From NCBI GenBank assembly GCA_963781785.1, contig CAWAHD010000005.1, forward strand, positions 2,914,001 through 2,978,000: a stretch of 64,000 nucleotides of DNA, read 5' to 3'. A model generated the notes under the pieces. It did no database searches. It saw only the letters and a program-made list of their open reading frames with translations, and had not been told where the DNA came from. Positions 35,701 to 44,407 of this stretch are shown here, in pieces (the stretch's first letter is position 1; every line of letters begins with the position of its first letter). The DNA is from CAWAHD01 sp963781785 (lineage in GTDB: Bacteria; Planctomycetota; Planctomycetia; Isosphaerales; Isosphaeraceae). The position numbers and the translations under genes were made by a program.

Positions 35701-36787
35701 CAGGATGCTCCTCGCTTAGGAGTCAGGACGCTGACGAGCGCCGCACATCGCTCTCCGGAATCGGAACTGGTCCAGAATAATGTCAACGCGCCCTTTGCGT
35801 AGCCCCGCTGACCCGAGGTCGCCGCCAGCACCACGAACAGCGGCCCCGAGGCAGCACCTACGTCACCCCAGCAGTCGGCTGGGGTCAAAAAGTCGGAGGC
35901 GTCGACGAAGCGGCCGCCGTGCCGTACGATGGTATACGCGAACTCGTCGGCGCGGTAGGGCTCTCCATTCATGTCGCCAATTAGACCATGGATCCGGTCA
36001 TCCGCCGATGGCACTCCCTCGAGGGCCATCCCGAACGCGCAGAGAGACCCTCACCCGAACATACGGAATCAGGCCGCTCGATGGTCGCCGACTCGTGCGC
36101 TGTCGCGGCGCACAAACACGTTCCCGCGGCGCTCAGGCCCCAGCGCTCTACCGCGCTGGTGGAGGCGAGCAAGCAGAAACCCGCGGCTTCGCCGGGAATG
36201 AAACCCCACGTGTTCTCTTCCCCGTGCAGTCGGTCGGTCTGGTCGAGCCACTCCAGAGTCTCAGGCTGAAGGTAAGACTCGATCCCGCCGACCAGGCAGA
36301 GCTCGGCCGCCCCCGTCGCGATCCGCTTCCAGCCTTCCTGCAGTGCCATCAGGCCGGCCGAGTGGCCGGTCGCGAATACCGCGACCGGACCGGGCTTCAC
36401 GATCGGCCGGAGCGCCTCCCAAAGGCGTGGGATCAGGATTTCGGCGAGGCCAGGCGGGAGGCCCGGGCGTCCGGGTGGCAGACCGATCAGGAGGTCGACG
36501 TCCCCGGCGTGACGCTCCGGAGCATTGAACAACGCAGTGGCCGCTTCGCGGGCGGCTGGGACGGCGAGTCCGGCAAAACGCGCCGCACCCAGTTCATCTT
36601 CGGGGAGGAAGGCGTCTCGAGCGACAATCATCGGTGTACCAAACTTGCTGATCATGAACGGGTGATTGCTGAACATGGAGACCCGGGCGCGAATCGCGGC
36701 GGCCGACGCCGCAGCCGAGGCTCCCACAGCCGACCTCGCGCCGAGCCCTGCGATCAAGACCACGCGATTCCCCTGCCCAACCGCCAT
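35700..36787 (-). CDS. beta-ketoacyl-synthase-like T6SS protein without active-site Cys, frameshifted
   Basis: A thiolase-fold protein of about 360 residues. It begins MAVGQGNRVVLIAGLGARSA and has the KS-like LCLVGGIESYLQPETLEWL and WGFIPGEAAGFCLLAS. Where an active KS has the nucleophile in ACATG, this protein has AVFATGHSAG (residues 136-145), so Cys is replaced by Phe138. Near 36035 the frame changes and the C-terminal part continues LEGVPSADDRIHGLIGDMNG to the stop at 35700. KS-like proteins are recurrent companions of DUF2169 and DUF4150 genes in T6SS loci; their job is unknown, possibly as a folding scaffold. The break is probably an indel error. Confidence 0.7.
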
Positions 36788-36809
36788 GAAGAGAATCCAC
36801 CCGATCGTT

Positions 36810-37814
36810 TCAATTGATGATCGTCTTCCGGCTCACGGTCGTGCCGATCAGCTTCAGTTTCTTGCCGTGACACGGCAAGCTGGTGTGCCACACCATCAGC
36901 ACCCTGGGGACATCCGGTTCGAGCATCACCGTATGGAGATGGGCTCGATGTTCGATCGTGGCCCCGGCCAACATCGTCCGAAACCGCAGCGCAACACGTG
37001 GCAGCGTGAATGTCAACAGCCCATCCGGCGTCAGGTTACGCAACTCGACCGGTTCGCGCCCCTTGAGGTACTGCGGAGCCTGCTGGTCCTCTGGCGCGCA
37101 CTGAAAGAAGCGCTCGTCGAAGTCCTTCGGGAGCAAGGGGAATCGCGAGTTCTGCCACGTTGCATCATACGTCCCCGCCAGGGTCGCACGGGGGCCCCAG
37201 TGGCGGGCGATGGGCCCGAAGCCGGCGGGCCGGCGCGATCTTCCTTGACCTGCTTCCTCGACATTCGGCGCTGGCTGGCCGATTAGGTGATCGGGGTCGA
37301 CCGCGAAGCCCGTCCCGATCGGGTTGCGGGGCTCCCAGCCATGCTTCCCGCGATCGGCCAGCTTGCAATCCGTCCCGCCGTAGGCTCGCTCGTAGGTGAT
37401 GGGCATTTTCACGAAGGGTTCGGGCTCTGTCAACTTCGGGCCAAATACGCCCGCACTCCAGGTGCGGTCACCTGTGACGCGCAGGACCTTGCTGACCGGG
37501 CCGACATTCATGGACACCGCGATCTCGGTCACCGGCATCCCGCGGGGGGCGCAAGCGTGGCCGCGTAGCAGTATGTCGGTGGTCGGCTTGGCGTAGTCGA
37601 GATCGCACTCGTACTTCAAACTGGATACGGCCGGGTCTCCCGTGTGCTCGGGATAGGCGACGAGCGGCTCCTGCTCGTCGGCCAAGATTGTTGTGCCATC
37701 CGGCCGAATCAGGAACGTCCCTTTGACGGCAACGACCCAGACGTCGGCCCCGTTCCTGTCCGCGACCAGCGAGCGTTCCGCGGCGAATGGCGTGTCGTTC
37801 GAGAGGATCCACAT
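36810..37814 (-). CDS. DUF2169 T6SS effector-loading protein
   Basis: A 334-residue protein with the DUF2169 pattern: N-terminal NDTPFAAERSLVADRNGADVWVVAVKGTF, then AYPEHTGD, SLKYECDL and ITYERAYGGTD, and WEPRNPIGTGF. DUF2169 proteins sit beside PAAR-like or VgrG genes and are thought to be adaptors that help mount effectors. It lies 23 bases upstream of the ketosynthase-like gene and 94 bases after the DUF6484 gene. No signal peptide; cytoplasmic. Intact. Confidence 0.85.
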   Translation of the reverse strand: MWILSNDTPFAAERSLVADRNGADVWVVAVKGTFLIRPDGTTILADEQEPLVAYPEHTGDPAVSSLKYECDLDYAKPTTDILLRGHACAPRGMPVTEIAVSMNVGPVSKVLRVTGDRTWSAGVFGPKLTEPEPFVKMPITYERAYGGTDCKLADRGKHGWEPRNPIGTGFAVDPDHLIGQPAPNVEEAGQGRSRRPAGFGPIARHWGPRATLAGTYDATWQNSRFPLLPKDFDERFFQCAPEDQQAPQYLKGREPVELRNLTPDGLLTFTLPRVALRFRTMLAGATIEHRAHLHTVMLEPDVPRVLMVWHTSLPCHGKKLKLIGTTVSRKTIIN

Positions 37815-37908
37815 AGGTCGTTCCCGTCGCCGCGTGCTCCCGGATAGTCCACGCGTTGCGCGCTCGGCCCGCTCGGCTGCCGATTTACTTCAAGTTCGGG
37901 CCGTCCGA

Positions 37909-38595
37909 TCAATTGAGTTGAATCGAGCCCCCTTTGATCTTGTTGATGCCCGACGACCGGCTCAGAAGGTAGGAACCGCTGATCAGCACCTTGCCGGCCC
38001 GCGTCAGGGTGATGCTCGCCCCACCGCAGCGGAGGACCAGCTCTTTCTGCGCCACGATCACCAGTTTCTCGCCGTCCCGTTGCACTTCGAGGGGAGCTCC
38101 GCCCGGGCTGGGTCGTGCCTCGGGAGTTCCGGCTCGGTCATCACCATGCTGATGGAGAATGCCGAGGATGATTGGATTTCGTGGGTCGCCGTGCTCGAAG
38201 GCGAGAACCACATCGCGGCCGATCTGGCTTTGGTCCATGGGGACTGTCGAGCGGGCGGGAAATTGCCGCTCGCAATCGTGAGTCAACGCGTGCTCGACTA
38301 GCGGCTCGCCAACGTCGTTCAGCCCCACGAACCTGCCGACGACGACCTCTCCGGGCGATATCGTCGCTCGCGGTGGGTGAGGCACCCGTCGCCGCGTTTG
38401 CATCGAGCGCCTGGGAGTCCCGGAGCCGGACGAGGCTCGCCCCCGCTTCGCGCGGTCACCCTCAACCGGTTTGCCCGTGGGTCGGGTGGTGACCTCCTCG
38501 AGTAGTGATCCGGGACGGTCATCCGGAGCAGGTGCATCCTGCAACACGTCGATCGCGGTTCTAACGAGCGGCAGCCCACTGGAATGCGGAGTCAT
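37909..38595 (-). CDS. DUF6484-type T6SS protein
   Basis: A 228-residue protein. After a low-complexity Arg/Pro-rich N-terminal part come the conserved beta-rich blocks GEVVVGRFVGLNDVGEPLV, IGRDVVLAFEHGDPRNPIIL and a C-terminal beta-hairpin region (LVLRCGGASITLTRAGKVLI, then GSYLLSRSSGINKIKGGSIQLN). This resembles DUF6484 and is also similar to the tip repeats of VgrG, so it may bind the spike. It follows vgrG by 38 bases. Start 38595 has GAGGG upstream; an ATG at 38628 in the same frame is an alternative. Intact. Confidence 0.7.
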   Translation of the reverse strand: MTPHSSGLPLVRTAIDVLQDAPAPDDRPGSLLEEVTTRPTGKPVEGDRAKRGRASSGSGTPRRSMQTRRRVPHPPRATISPGEVVVGRFVGLNDVGEPLVEHALTHDCERQFPARSTVPMDQSQIGRDVVLAFEHGDPRNPIILGILHQHGDDRAGTPEARPSPGGAPLEVQRDGEKLVIVAQKELVLRCGGASITLTRAGKVLISGSYLLSRSSGINKIKGGSIQLN

Positions 38596-38632
38596 GGAAA
38601 CCCTCAAACTCGCGACCCGGCTGTCCATTCAC

Positions 38633-40801
38633 TCAATTCTGAAGGATTTTCTGACCTTTGAGGGTCATATTTTGGCTGGCCGTGGCGTTGATCGCGCCCG
38701 AGCCGTTGATCGTGATGTCCTTGCCCGAGATCGCAATCGTACCGTCCGACTTCATCGAGATCGACGCCGATCCGGTCGTGATCGTGATCGAGTTGGTGGC
38801 GGTGATGGATAGATCCTGGCCCACCGAAAGCGAATCGCTCTTGCCGATCGAGACCGTGCGCCCCCCGCTGACCGAGACGCTCTCGTCCTTAGACACGCTT
38901 TCGGTCCGGCCTCCCCCGATCGTGATCGATTCGTCCTTGCTCACGTTCTCGGTGCGTCCGCCGGAAATCGTGATACTCTCGTCCTTGCTCACGTTCTCGG
39001 TCCGGTTGCCCGAAATCGTGATGCTCTCGTCCTTGCTCACGTTCTCGGTCCGGTTGCCCGAAATCGTGATGCTCTCGTCCTTGTCTACGGTCTCGGTCCG
39101 GTTGCCGTGGATCGTGATCGTCTCGTCCTTGTCGACCGTTTCCGTCCGGTTGGCGTGGATCGTGATCGTCTCGTTGTTGTCGACCGTCTCGGTGCGGTCG
39201 TGTTTAACGTGGGTCGTCTCATCATGATCGATGTTCTTGACACGGTCGTTGCCCACCCAGTGGGTTTCATTGTGCTCGACTTCGATGGACTGGTCCTTCT
39301 CGGCGTGCAGAGTGATCAGCTCCGACCCCTTCAAATCCTCGAAGCGCAGCTCGTTGTAGTTTGCCGGCGATCCTCCCTTGCTGCTCCGCGACTTGATGCC
39401 GCTCTGGGTCATGTTACCCGGGAGGTCATAGGGGGGCATCTGCTCGGCGTTGTACACGCGGCCGGTGATCAGGGGGCGGTCCGGATCGCCTTCGAGAAAG
39501 TCAACGATGACCTCCTGGCCTATCCGGGGGTTGCAAACCACGCCCCAGTTCTTGCCGCCCCACTGCTCGGCGACCCGGATCCAGCAAGAGCTCTTGTCGT
39601 CCTTCTTGCCCTTGCGGTCCCAGAAGAACTGCACCTTGACCCGGCCGTACTTGTCGACGTAGATTTCCTCGCCGCCGGGCCCGGTCACCACCGCGGTCTG
39701 GACCCCCTGCACCATCGGCTTGGGCGTTGCTCGCGGGGGCCGGTAGATCACGGCAGCCGGGATGCACGTGAAGGTGTTGTTGTAGGAGGTCCCGTTCGCC
39801 GTCGATCCGTAGCTGGTCTCGGTCGCCGCGTGGCGGATCGAGGTGATCACGTAGTCACCATTCTCTGCGGAGACATCGTGCTTCTGGAGGGTGAACTTGC
39901 CGCACGGCGTGAACGTGCAGCACTGGCTGGCGGCGTTCACGACGTTGTAGCCTGCCTCTTCTTCCTCCATCCGCACTTTGGTCACCGGATCGCCGTTGCC
40001 CTTCACCACATACTCGCCGGGATAGTCGAAGAGCTCGTACTTGGGAGCATCCGGCAGGTCAATCACCGTGCTCGTCGTCGTGAGCAGGCTCGTGCTGGGG
40101 GTCTCGAAATTGTAGTCGGTGCGGGTCCACTTGCCCGAGCGAAACTCGTAATAGTGCTCCCAGCTCTGGATGTGATTGGCCGCAAGCGAGCCGGGAGCGT
40201 ACTCGACCGGATTCTCGGGACAGTTGGTATACGAGCTCGCCGCGTTCGCCAGGACCAGGGTGTGCTTGCCGTCCTCGTGCCGGAAGAAGTAGAAGATTCC
40301 CTCGTGCTCCATCAGACGGGAAATGAAGTTGAAGGCGGTCTCGCGATACTGGACGCAATACTCCCACTTGGGAAAGGAGCCTTTGAGCTCGAGCTTGTAG
40401 TCGCTGAACCCGAAGTCGCCAAAGATGGTCGTGATGATGTCGGGGGTGCTCTGGTTCTGGAAGATCCGGCAGTCGGTGGTACGGGTCAGCAGCCAGGGCC
40501 ACGGTACGACTTCGGCCCGGTACGTGCGCAGCTTGCGCCGGTTGAGCGCGCCGGCGACAAACCGGCTGACAACCCCGGCGAAGTAGCGGGGATTCTGGTC
40601 GAACCGGCTGATGCTCCACGAAACCTTTTTGCCGACAATGTCCTTGGCGGCGATCGCATCATTTTCGGACGACAGGTCGAGCTGGTAGCTGAAGAGGCGC
40701 GAGAGCGACTCGGTGCCGGTGAAGCCCAAGAGGAGGAGCACATCCGTGCCCAGGGGCGTCTTCAGCTCGAGCGTGCGTCGTGCCTGGGTGATCGCTGCCA
40801 T
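38633..40801 (-). CDS. tssI: VgrG spike protein (TssI)
   Basis: A 722-residue VgrG, the trimeric tip of the T6SS tube. The N-terminal gp27-like part starts MAAITQARRTLELKTPLG and has LFSYQLDLSSENDAIAAKDIVG and VQYRETAFNFISRLMEHEGIFYFF. The gp5 OB-fold carries VTGPGGEEIYVDKYGRVKVQ, FFWDRKGK and PRIGQEVIVDFLEGDPDRPLI. The C-terminal part is a beta-helix of eight 16-residue repeats (see repeat entry), ending TLKGQKILQN. No extra effector domain is attached, so cargo probably rides on the DUF4150 spike. It is the first gene of the minus-strand T6SS unit. Intact. Confidence 0.95.
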   Translation of the reverse strand: MAAITQARRTLELKTPLGTDVLLLLGFTGTESLSRLFSYQLDLSSENDAIAAKDIVGKKVSWSISRFDQNPRYFAGVVSRFVAGALNRRKLRTYRAEVVPWPWLLTRTTDCRIFQNQSTPDIITTIFGDFGFSDYKLELKGSFPKWEYCVQYRETAFNFISRLMEHEGIFYFFRHEDGKHTLVLANAASSYTNCPENPVEYAPGSLAANHIQSWEHYYEFRSGKWTRTDYNFETPSTSLLTTTSTVIDLPDAPKYELFDYPGEYVVKGNGDPVTKVRMEEEEAGYNVVNAASQCCTFTPCGKFTLQKHDVSAENGDYVITSIRHAATETSYGSTANGTSYNNTFTCIPAAVIYRPPRATPKPMVQGVQTAVVTGPGGEEIYVDKYGRVKVQFFWDRKGKKDDKSSCWIRVAEQWGGKNWGVVCNPRIGQEVIVDFLEGDPDRPLITGRVYNAEQMPPYDLPGNMTQSGIKSRSSKGGSPANYNELRFEDLKGSELITLHAEKDQSIEVEHNETHWVGNDRVKNIDHDETTHVKHDRTETVDNNETITIHANRTETVDKDETITIHGNRTETVDKDESITISGNRTENVSKDESITISGNRTENVSKDESITISGGRTENVSKDESITIGGGRTESVSKDESVSVSGGRTVSIGKSDSLSVGQDLSITATNSITITTGSASISMKSDGTIAISGKDITINGSGAINATASQNMTLKGQKILQN
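38817..39200 (-). repeat. eight 48-bp tandem repeats in vgrG
   Basis: The beta-helix needle is coded by eight consecutive 16-residue units such as NRTETVDKDETITIHG and NRTENVSKDESITISG. Two central units are identical in protein and nearly so in DNA, which suggests recent duplication and possible copy-number change. Confidence 0.85.
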
Positions 40802-41202
40802 ATCCGCCTGCCGCCGCGTTCGGTTCTGAACGAGGAGCACGACCCACGACGTGCCCAGCCACCGTCCGTCGGGACCGGGACTTGCCCGAAGTCGTTGCCG
40901 ACCCGTCGATCTCAGTTCAATACGGCTGCCTTCTCGCGAAGACCGGAGCCTTCCACACTGCCGCGCTCCAAAGAGCGGGTATAACGCCTGCACTGGCCGG
41001 AAGCAAGTGCCAAAGCGAAGCTTCGCTGTGAATCTCCGCCTACAATACTCCGCCGAGCGCGCGCCGTGACCAGGGCGTCTTTGCGACTGACCGCCCATGC
41101 TGTTGCCAGACACGGGGCGGTCTCTCTCAAGCGGTGGAAACGATGGGTCGCGACCGTCGCCCCGACCGCCCGAACTGCACTGGTCCCTGAGCAAGCCTTG
41201 CC
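40802..41202. other. divergent intergenic region of the T6SS locus
   Basis: About 400 bases between vgrG (minus) and the candidate effector (plus). It contains a perfect 12-bp palindrome GCGAAGCTTCGC at 41015-41026 and a TACAAT box at 41041-41046. Both could take part in control of the two divergent units; no regulator is encoded nearby. Confidence 0.4.
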
Positions 41203-42492
41203 GTGATCGATCGAATCGTTGATGCTGGATGGCAGCTTGCCGAGGTGGCGGGATCTGGTGTTTCACGCGGTAGAGGGGTCACGTCCGTGGGTAGTCCCAT
41301 CGGATTGCACGGCCAGACGGAGTCGGTTGACGACGGGACGAATCCCCGGATTGCGATGTCCAGTCCCGTTTCGCTGGGCACCGAGTTATCGAGAAGCCTG
41401 CTGGAATATCGGCGGCGACTCGGATACGTCGACGACGCATGGACCAAGTGCCAGATCGCATACGCCAAGGAGGCGATCGTCAAGCAGGTGGGTGAGGACG
41501 CCTGGGCCATCTTTGAAGGGATACTGGCCGGCCTCTTGATCGCGATCGGGGGCCTGGTCCTGACGACGGCAATCGGCGCTTTGATCGGCGGCGGAGTCGG
41601 GGCCCTGGGCGGCGGGGTCGGAGCGATACCCGGCGCAGTCGCGGGGGCCGACATCGGCCTGATGATCGGCAATGGAATACTCGCCTGGGCCGGCATCGGG
41701 TTCCTGGCGGTCTACGTTGGGTCACATATCGCTGCCATGAGCTCGCGATTCCAGTCGGCCATTCTGACGGCATGGAACTCGGGCGGCAACCGCGCAGCGA
41801 TTGATGCTTCCGCCCGCGAGTTTGCCGAGGCCATCGGCTTTTTCTTCAGTCTGGTGCTCCAGGCCATTGTACTCTTCATCACCAAAGGCGCTTCCAAGCA
41901 GGGGACGGCCGCGTCGCTTTCCCAGCTCCGCGACAGCCTGCTTTTCAAGAAATGCCCACTGCTGGAACCCTGGCTGATCAAGAACTTCCCCAGGCTGCGG
42001 GCCGAGTTCGTGCCGCTCAAGTGGACAATCTTGGCGGACGACTTCCCGGTCCCGAGGATTCCGAATTCGTCGATCCCGGAGTCGATGAAAATCAAGGTTG
42101 GGGAGCGGGTGTTCGAGGTGATCCGGAACCCGGACAAGCTCGACGCTGAAGGCAAACCGATCGGACCGGCCATGAAACATCTGGGCGAACGGGCGCAGGT
42201 CACCGAAAGCGGTCCCGGACTGGAACAGGCCATGCGGGATTCCGACGTGAAACTGCACCCCAAGGATGCCACGACTTGGCCCAAAAGCGAGTGGTCCAAG
42301 GCCGCCCAGGTTGACTTCCCCATCAGCTCGCTCGCCTCGGCCCTCGATCATGCCGAAGCCCAATTGATCTTCCAGATGCCCCAATCGCGCGCCAAGCCGG
42401 TGGGACTCAAGAACTGGGAACTGCTGATCGACACGACAAAACCGGTCTGGAGAGTGTTCCACGCTGTGTACACGCCCCACCCCAAGTGGTAG
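41203..42492 (+). CDS. candidate T6SS effector with glycine-zipper membrane region
   Basis: A 429-residue protein with a Gly/Ala-rich hydrophobic region at about residues 104-172 (LIAIGGLVLTTAIGALIGGG, then VGAIPGAVAGADIGLMIGNG) and another helix near 210-227. This recalls the glycine-zipper N-terminal region (DUF6861) of Tre1-type T6SS effectors, from memory. The C-terminal 200 residues (PLKWTILADDFPVPRIP ... WELLIDTTKPVWRVFHAVYT) match nothing I know and would be the toxin part. No immunity gene is visible in the 165 bases before tssA. Start is uncertain: GTG 41203, or ATG 41356, which keeps the hydrophobic part. It stands between vgrG and the sheath genes. Confidence 0.6.
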   Translation: MIDRIVDAGWQLAEVAGSGVSRGRGVTSVGSPIGLHGQTESVDDGTNPRIAMSSPVSLGTELSRSLLEYRRRLGYVDDAWTKCQIAYAKEAIVKQVGEDAWAIFEGILAGLLIAIGGLVLTTAIGALIGGGVGALGGGVGAIPGAVAGADIGLMIGNGILAWAGIGFLAVYVGSHIAAMSSRFQSAILTAWNSGGNRAAIDASAREFAEAIGFFFSLVLQAIVLFITKGASKQGTAASLSQLRDSLLFKKCPLLEPWLIKNFPRLRAEFVPLKWTILADDFPVPRIPNSSIPESMKIKVGERVFEVIRNPDKLDAEGKPIGPAMKHLGERAQVTESGPGLEQAMRDSDVKLHPKDATTWPKSEWSKAAQVDFPISSLASALDHAEAQLIFQMPQSRAKPVGLKNWELLIDTTKPVWRVFHAVYTPHPKW

Positions 42493-42657
42493 TTTCGTAT
42501 TTTGCTTGTCGTTGCCGACTTCGACGCGTATGTTTCTAGCACTTGGCAATTCACGCGAATCGGTAGAGAAAAAAGAAGTCCGCAGTCGCCGGTTCGGATC
42601 GGCGGATCTTCACCGGGTGTCTGATGGGTTCGGACATGGCAAGGGCCGGGAGCTCGA

Positions 42658-43762
42658 ATGCCTTCCCCCGAAGTTCTCGATTTCGCGAAGCTGCTGGCTC
42701 CGATTCCCGGCGACAAGCCGGCCGGGATTGACCTTCGCACCGACACGTCTCCGGTCTCGGATTATTATGCGATTCGGGATGCGCGGAAGGCCGCCAGTGA
42801 GACCGAGCGCAGAATTGAAAAGGGTGACGATCCCGGCGAAGCTCCGGACTGGCGTCCCGTCCTGGACCGGGCGACCACGGTCCTGTCCGCGAAAACCAAG
42901 GACCTGGAAATCACCGCCTACCTGATCGAGTCGCTCGTTCGCCTCAAGGGCTTTCCCGGACTCCGCGACGGTTTCCGGCTGGCTCGCGAGCTGGTCGAAC
43001 GGTTCTGGGACGGGCTCTATCCCGCGGCGAAGGATGACGAAACGATCGCCGACCGGTTCTCGCATATTCTCTACCTGAGCGGGATTGACGCGCCGGGGAC
43101 GTTGATCGTGCCGGTTCGCAAGATCGCCATGACCGCCTCACCGAGCTCCGGGCCCTTCAACTTGACGCACCACCAGCTCGCCCAGAGCTTGAACCAGATC
43201 TCGGATCCCAAAACCCGCGCGAAGCGGATCGAGGACGGAGCGATCACGCTCGATACGATCCAGAAGGCCGTCGCCGAGACGCCGGCGAAGTTCTACGCCG
43301 AACGAGTTGAAGACCTGGCCCAGTGCGAGGACGAATTCCGCCGGTTCTGTAAAGCGCTCTTCGAAAAGTCTGCCTACGATCCCCCCTCGTCCGATCTGCT
43401 GGCGGTGCTCGAGTCGTACCGGGAAGTCGTCAAGGACCTGGCTCGAGACAAGCTCGCCAAGGCCGCGCCGCCACCCGCGGCTCCGGGGGTCCACGAGGCC
43501 AAGAAAGAGGGTGGTCCCCCCGAAAAGGTCGATCCCGCCGTGATCAGGAGATCGCGCCGACGCGCTCGACCGCCTGAAAAAGATCGCTGACTACTTTCGC
43601 GAGCATGAGCCCCAGTCGATGATCCCCTTCGCACTGGATCAGGCCGCTAATTGGAGTAGAATGTCCTTACCCGAGCTGCTGATGGAGCTGATACCGGAGG
43701 AAGCAGCCCGCAAAAACCTCTTCAAGCAGGTCGGGATCAAGCCGCCGGACACGAAGAAGTAA
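42658..43762 (+). CDS. tssA: TssA (ImpA-type) baseplate/sheath cap protein, frameshifted
   Basis: A T6SS assembly protein of about 367 residues. The N-terminal ImpA domain reads LLAPIPGDKPAGIDLRTD, DDPGEAPDWRPVLDRATTVL and RDGFRLARELVERFWDGLYP. The middle has an Ala/Pro-rich linker. Near 43550 an extra base moves the frame; dropping it gives SRADALDRLKKIADYFREHEP and the ImpA C-terminal LIPEEAARKNLFKQVGI, ending at TAA 43760. TssA links baseplate and sheath growth. The conserved C-terminal domain after the break suggests an indel error and not loss of function. It is followed by tssB about 100 bases on. Confidence 0.85.
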
Positions 43763-43866
43763 AGAGCCGCTCTTTCGAGGTTTGCCTTATCGCCGGACGG
43801 ATGCAAGTGCCGCGGGAGACTTTTGACGGACTGGTCAAGATTGTCCACTTTCGGGAGCCGCACACA

Positions 43867-44392
43867 ATGTCATCTGGTAGCATTCACGACAAGTTGACAC
43901 GGGTGCGCAAGCCCCGCGTTCACATCACTTACGAGGTCGAGACGGAAGGCGCCAAGGTGGAAAAAGAGCTCCCATTCGTGATGGGAGTGCTCGGCGACTT
44001 CTCCGGCAAGCCGACCCAGCCGCTCAAGCCCCTGAGGGATCGCAAGTTCATCCAGATCGACCGTGACAACTTCAATGAGGTCATGGCTCGCATGACCCCT
44101 GGCTTGGAGTTCCGGGTCGCCAACACCTTGAAGGGTGACGGCAGCGAGATTGCCGTCAAGCTGAAGTTTAACTCGCTGGACCAGTTCGATCCCGGCCAGG
44201 TCGTCGAGCAGGTCGAAGCGCTCGAAGAAACTGCGCGAGACTCGCGACAAGCTCCGCGACCTTCTGACCAAGGTCGACCGCTCCGACGAGCTTGAGAACC
44301 TGCTGGAGCGGATCTTGACGAGCAACGACGACATCAAGAAACTGTCGGAGCAACTGGGTGTAGGTGGCTCGAGCGAGGGGTCTCAATCCTGA
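43867..44392 (+). CDS. tssB: TssB contractile sheath small subunit, frameshifted
   Basis: A sheath protein of about 174 residues. Typical blocks are SGSIHDKLTRVRKPRVHITYEV, LPFVMGVLGDFSGKP, LRDRKFIQIDRDNFNEVMARM and FNSLDQFDPGQVVEQVEAL. Near 44222 the frame changes. The C-terminal helix KKLRETRDKLRDLLTKVDRSDEL and LERILTSNDDIKKLSEQLG follows in the other frame to TGA 44390. TssB pairs with TssC to form the contractile tube around Hcp. The break falls right at the domain joint but both halves are well conserved. tssC begins 15 bases downstream. Confidence 0.88.
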
Positions 44393-44407
44393 GGGGAGTG
44401 ATCAATC

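Noticed and set aside
35700..36787. Ketosynthase-like gene considered as part of fatty-acid or polyketide synthesis
   Set aside because: Active-site Cys is absent, no acyl carrier or reductase neighbours, and it sits between DUF2169 and DUF4150 T6SS genes.
38817..39200. Regular 48-bp repeats considered as a CRISPR array
   Set aside because: Units are contiguous without spacers and lie in frame inside vgrG as a beta-helix needle.
39107..40984. A 625-codon plus-strand frame opposite vgrG
   Set aside because: It mirrors the VgrG coding strand and has no recognisable domain; VgrG motifs are unambiguous on the minus strand.
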